Below, in pieces: positions 60,201 to 64,000 of a DNA stretch of 64,000 bases (the stretch's first letter is position 1; each line of letters begins with the position of its first letter). The notes below the pieces were generated by a model. That model was not told the DNA's origin, did no database searches, and saw only the letters and a list, made by a program, of their open reading frames with translations. The stretch comes from Trichoplusia ni (Eukaryota > Arthropoda > Insecta > Lepidoptera > Noctuidae): contig NC_039495.1 of the NCBI RefSeq assembly GCF_003590095.1, positions 2,961,589-3,025,588 of the forward strand. Reading direction: 5' to 3'. A program made the translations under genes and the position numbers.

Positions 60201-63010
60201 GTCACGTCGCCGGCCAATTTAACACCCAATTTGTGTCCGCGATGTTCCTTCGACGAGGAAAGGGTTAAAAATACCCTTCGGAGACAATAAGTAGCTAATG
60301 ATGAATTTGTTAGATTTTAAAAAGTAGAGGAATTTGAATTAGCTAAAATGTCTATTGTAAGTATGTCTACCTGGATAACCACCCTTTGTTATTGTCAGGA
60401 ATGAAATAGTGTTGTTTCCAGTTCTGGAAAGAGAGATCAATATAATCTTATATTGAATGGTGTTTTTTTTTTGAAAAATTTCCTAATAAACTTAAATGAG
60501 ACTATCAACGCCTTAAATAAATATTTGAGCAATAGGTTCTGGTGAAGTGTTTGTTGCAGAATTTATCTTTTATTACCAAGAATTTACATATTAAGATGAT
60601 ATGCTTTTTTGAGCTCTCAAAATGCTACTCTTTAAGTGATTAATTCAAACAAAAAAATGTAGATTTCAAAAAAAAAAATCTTTGGTATATAACATTAAAG
60701 CAGTGGGCTTTGATGACATTTAGCAAAGAAAAATTTTACGCCTGTTATTCTATAGCCTCATAGTAACGCCATTAAAAACTAAATAATTTTACACAGGTCT
60801 GAATCTAAACAACGTAATTCCAACATAGTTTGAGACCAAGAGACGTTCTCAATTATCTTCAAACAGTTTCAAATTCCCATATCTAAACTTCGAGTAGAAA
60901 CTGACCATAGAAGTCTCACAATGGCGTTAAGGCGAAGTTTCTCGCGTCTACGCGTCATAATCTTGTCCAGCGGAACCACGGTCCAGCTACTTGAGAACTT
61001 GCCCTTAAGTTGTACCGTCAAAGTTTGTCACACACGCTAAGTTTAGGATAATAGAAGATTTATTGGGAATTATACATCATGTTATGTAGGGATCTTGCCT
61101 ACCTTGAATTTAATAGAAGACAGTACCAGTGATCAATATTATATAAGCACCGGAATCAATTTAAAACAGTCAGAAAGTCAAATATTCGGAAAGTTCTGTG
61201 TGAGTTTTAAAAGTCGCTACTAATTAACCTGACAAAGGCCCTAAGATAAATTTAATATGTCTGAGAATACCCGAATCAAAATATTATCTGATGTATTCGT
61301 GTGATGCTTTCAAGACTGGGTGATAGGCCCCTATGTACTCCTTTCCAAGTGGTATTGTTTGAAAATATCCTATGACGTTCAGAAATAACGACTCTTACTT
61401 TCAGCGAAAGAATTTTCAAACTCCGTTGCGCAGAACCAGCGTCAACAACATGACTATTCACAATCCTACCTCTTTATCACACTAGCATAGACTAATTTGA
61501 AAAACCCACACAACCAACAATTAAAGTAAATAAATAAAATAACAAGGCAACACAATGAGTTATTAATTAGCTAATTATATGCAAATAATCCTTGATTTAA
61601 CGTAATTACCAGTTAATATTGGTCTTTGTACTGCAAGGTCAAAATGCGGGCAGACCACTCATAATTTAATTGCAACTCATTGTATCATAAACTTTACTAA
61701 ATAGTCCTGGTAAACTGTGATTCCCTTAGACCTTAAGAATCTCTTCCGTTGAAGTTCTTGCAAAAATTTGTTTAAACAGATCCTAAATCACGTTGAAATG
61801 CCGCATGGAAAACAATATCTTAAACCAAAGATATATAAAAATATGTAATAAGTTGCATCCATTTTAATTTTTCAGAATATGTTGAGCCACGTCAGAAGCC
61901 TACGGACGGCTTAATCTCTGACATAAAGTACGAAAAGAAGAAAACCTGCCTCACGTACATCAAGTACTTCTCATCTCAGTTCTCGTCTCAGTCTTAGGTA
62001 AAGGGGTCTCTCACTGCTTACGCTTATACGAGGTTATTATAGGTCTTTTCAAATCGTACTTCAGGGCGTCTAGATGTCGCTAATAATAAATTCTGTCTAA
62101 CTGATCAACTAATAGACTCGTATCTTCATAACTGATTATAATCGATGTTTCTATGTTGACACAGCGATCATTAAATGCAAATTATTGAACTATTGAACTA
62201 GTTTCATTAAAAACTTCACTCCAAAAAACCAACGTGTATCCTATTCCATTCAAAAACAAATTATTTATATGATTTAAACAAATGTTGCATTGAAAAATAA
62301 TACTTATTCCTAAACATTTAGAATTTACAATCCGGTAATATTTCCCGATAAAATTGGAACATTCTTTGCTCTTAATGGCAAGAATATCTAGGGCTTAATA
62401 TAGTCCCAAGCAAAATAAAGCGCAAAATATTTACGCAATATTGCGTCGTTAAAAGACAAAAGGTAACCTTGTACTATTAAAATCGAAGCCAATCATTATC
62501 TTTTATCGAGCTGTCAATTTATGAATTACTCATTCCCGGGAAAGATTGAAAACACTTTCAATTTCAGTATTTCTTTACTATAAGGAACGATTAGACGTGT
62601 CTCTACAAAAAAACTTCCGTCACTTCAAAATCAGTGCTTTCAAGAAGAATTAATTTCATGTCCTTTTAAAAAGTACAAATAAATTCAAAGGGAGTCGAGA
62701 TATCAGCAGCACAAACAGTGAAATTAAATGGTGACTAATTTAGAAGTTAAAATAAAGAAAAGGCTGCACAATGAAATCGGATATCGGTTTAGGAAGAAAA
62801 CCTCAGGAACGTAAGTTATTATTTTTCATATGTTCATTTTCATTTAATTAAGATTTTACATTTACTGCTACTGGCTTACTGGCTTAAAGCTGTGGATTTC
62901 AACAACCGGTGTAGAAAGATGATGTTTCTAGCAAGTAACAACTCTTTAGTAGCAAAAATTCATTTTGTTTCGATAAATTAGTAAAACTTGTCATCTCCGT
63001 ATATTAATTA
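54207..63010. other. 8.8-kb gene-free region
   Basis: The longest stretch with neither gene nor clear repeat. It is AT-rich. Open frames at 55477-55704 (minus) and 57546-57761 (plus) have mixed, protein-like composition, but no domain, start context or splice partner. Two small hairpins (ACCCTAC...GTAGGGT and GCCCA...TGGGC) sit at 57599-57637. Confidence 0.35.
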
Positions 63011-63252
63011 CTAGCTGTTGCCCGCGACTTCGTTCCCGTGGGTAGAAGATATAAGTTATGATTTATACCTGCCCTTTTTTTTCACATTTTCCTATCTTCG
63101 CTCCTATTAGTCGCAGCGTGATGGTTTATAGCCTAAATTCTTCCTCGATGAAAAGTCTATTCAATACAAAAATATTTTTTCAATTTGGACCAGTATTTCC
63201 TGAGATTAGCGCGTTCAAACAAACAAACTCTTCAGCTTTATATTAGTATAGA
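63011..63252 (-). mobile_element. Helitron-like non-autonomous element, subfamily 2
   Basis: The minus strand runs A|TCTATACTAATATAAAGC, GTTTGTTTGAACGCGCTAAT, GACTAATAGGAGCGAAGATA ... GAACGAAGTCGCGGGCAACA then GCTAG|T. Confidence 0.8.
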
Positions 63253-63309
63253 TATAGATTATTCTGTACCAAAATTTTTCACAGAAATAATTTAATCCCC
63301 ATGTCACAG

Positions 63310-63420
63310 TCACAAAGACACTCAGACGCATTTCAAGCATTTGTGGATCACACAAACGCTTGTCATTCGCGGAGATCGAACATGCGACATGCCATGCATT
63401 GTGGGTTTATCCGTTAGTGA
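63310..63420 (-). repeat. tRNA-derived SINE fragment
   Basis: On the minus strand: GTCGCATGTTCGATCTCCGC (B box), GAATGACAAGCGTTTGTGTG, ATCCACAAATGCTTGAAATG and CGTCTGAGTGTCTTTGTGAC. Confidence 0.6.
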
Positions 63421-63792
63421 AATGCACTGTAAATGGAATGTTGTCTAGTGATTTTGATTTTAAATAATGCCTTTATTCCTGACTCCGTATATCACGGTTT
63501 ATAAGACTATACATGGTAAGAGAAGGACAGACAGTACTAAGGTTCACTAGGTACACTTAAAGTACTCATGGAATTTTGTCCAGATAAGCAACGAAAAAGT
63601 ATACGATTTCTGTTTCTTCAATCCGGAATTCCCCGCAAAACAACGCCACAAAAGTCTGCCCAAATAAGGAAAGCCCCGACAAATTGTGTCATTATTTATT
63701 ATTGTATTATCAAATGAGTTATCACAAGGTTTTGATAAAGTGCATGTTATCAAAGCGGTCACTTACACTCGTTTATGGAGCTTGATTGTCAC

Positions 63793-63905
63793 AAAACGGT
63801 TTACTCACGCGTATTTATCGGGATCGCCCGACTAGTTTTGGATCCAAGGATTAAAAATCCGTCGAATGCGTGTCGGATTCGCAACGATGAGGGTCCGAAA
63901 TGGTT
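63793..63905. repeat. 'CACGCGTATTTATCGG' repeat, copy 3
   Basis: GTTTACTCACGCGTATTTAT, CGGGATCGCCCGACTAGTTT, TGGATCC, then GTCGAATGCGTGTCGGATTC. The first ~55 bp match copies 1 and 2; the rest diverges. Confidence 0.55.
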
Positions 63906-64000
63906 AAAAGACGGATACACAGTCGTGCTTCAGAAACAGGATCCCACACCTACCTACCCAAATATCTACTTTTGGGTAAAGAACCCTAAAATTAACTATA

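Noticed and set aside
1..64000. CRISPR array, bacterial operon, provirus or other viral insertion
   Set aside because: No regularly spaced repeats, no operon-like gene packing and no viral protein motif was seen anywhere in the window.

Overview
The window looks like nuclear DNA from a moth or butterfly (Lepidoptera). It is strongly AT-rich, with arthropod-style core promoters and AATAAA signals. It is sown with short interspersed elements of kinds typical of Lepidoptera: Helitron-like elements ending in CTAG, 5S-rRNA-derived SINEs, tRNA-derived SINEs, MITEs and LINE 3' tips. No species can be named from the sequence alone. Nothing bacterial, viral or CRISPR-like was seen.

All recognisable protein-coding sequence lies in the first 10.2 kb. 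It is a local array of five related, intronless, classical short-chain dehydrogenase/reductases (SDRs, about 250 residues, FabG-like): (1) a 5' part on the minus strand that runs off the left edge; (2) a minus-strand copy complete except for one missing base at 2795-2797; (3) a decayed plus-strand pseudogene (4249-5269) carrying a MITE; (4) an intact plus-strand gene (8053-8805) with TATA box, initiator and poly(A) signal; (5) a plus-strand copy (from 9832) cut after 105 codons by a run of exactly 1,000 N (10147-11146). Copies 1 and 2 carry a Gly-Arg-Asn motif after beta-strand 2, which predicts NADP(H) use. Copies 4 and 5 carry Asp there, which predicts NAD(H) use. The array therefore appears to hold two sub-lineages that differ in cofactor.

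From 11.15 kb to the right edge (about 53 kb) I find no supportable host gene. This desert holds at least nine copies of a CTAG-ended Helitron-like family (with two more variants' worth of internal sequence differences), five 5S-derived SINEs, an inverted pair of near-identical tRNA-derived SINEs (29.8 and 38.9 kb), several older tRNA-like SINEs, a 339-bp element with 49-bp terminal inverted repeats (43.3 kb), LINE ORF2 tips, and a few compositionally odd blocks. The oddest is a TAATTA-rich stretch next to a CpG/ACGCG-rich stretch at 49.4-49.76 kb, which could be regulatory.

No clearly new biological system was found. The most useful items are the SDR array with its mixed intact, frameshifted and dead copies, the MITE insertion with a paralogous empty site, and the clean A|TC...CTAG|T termini of the Helitron-like family.
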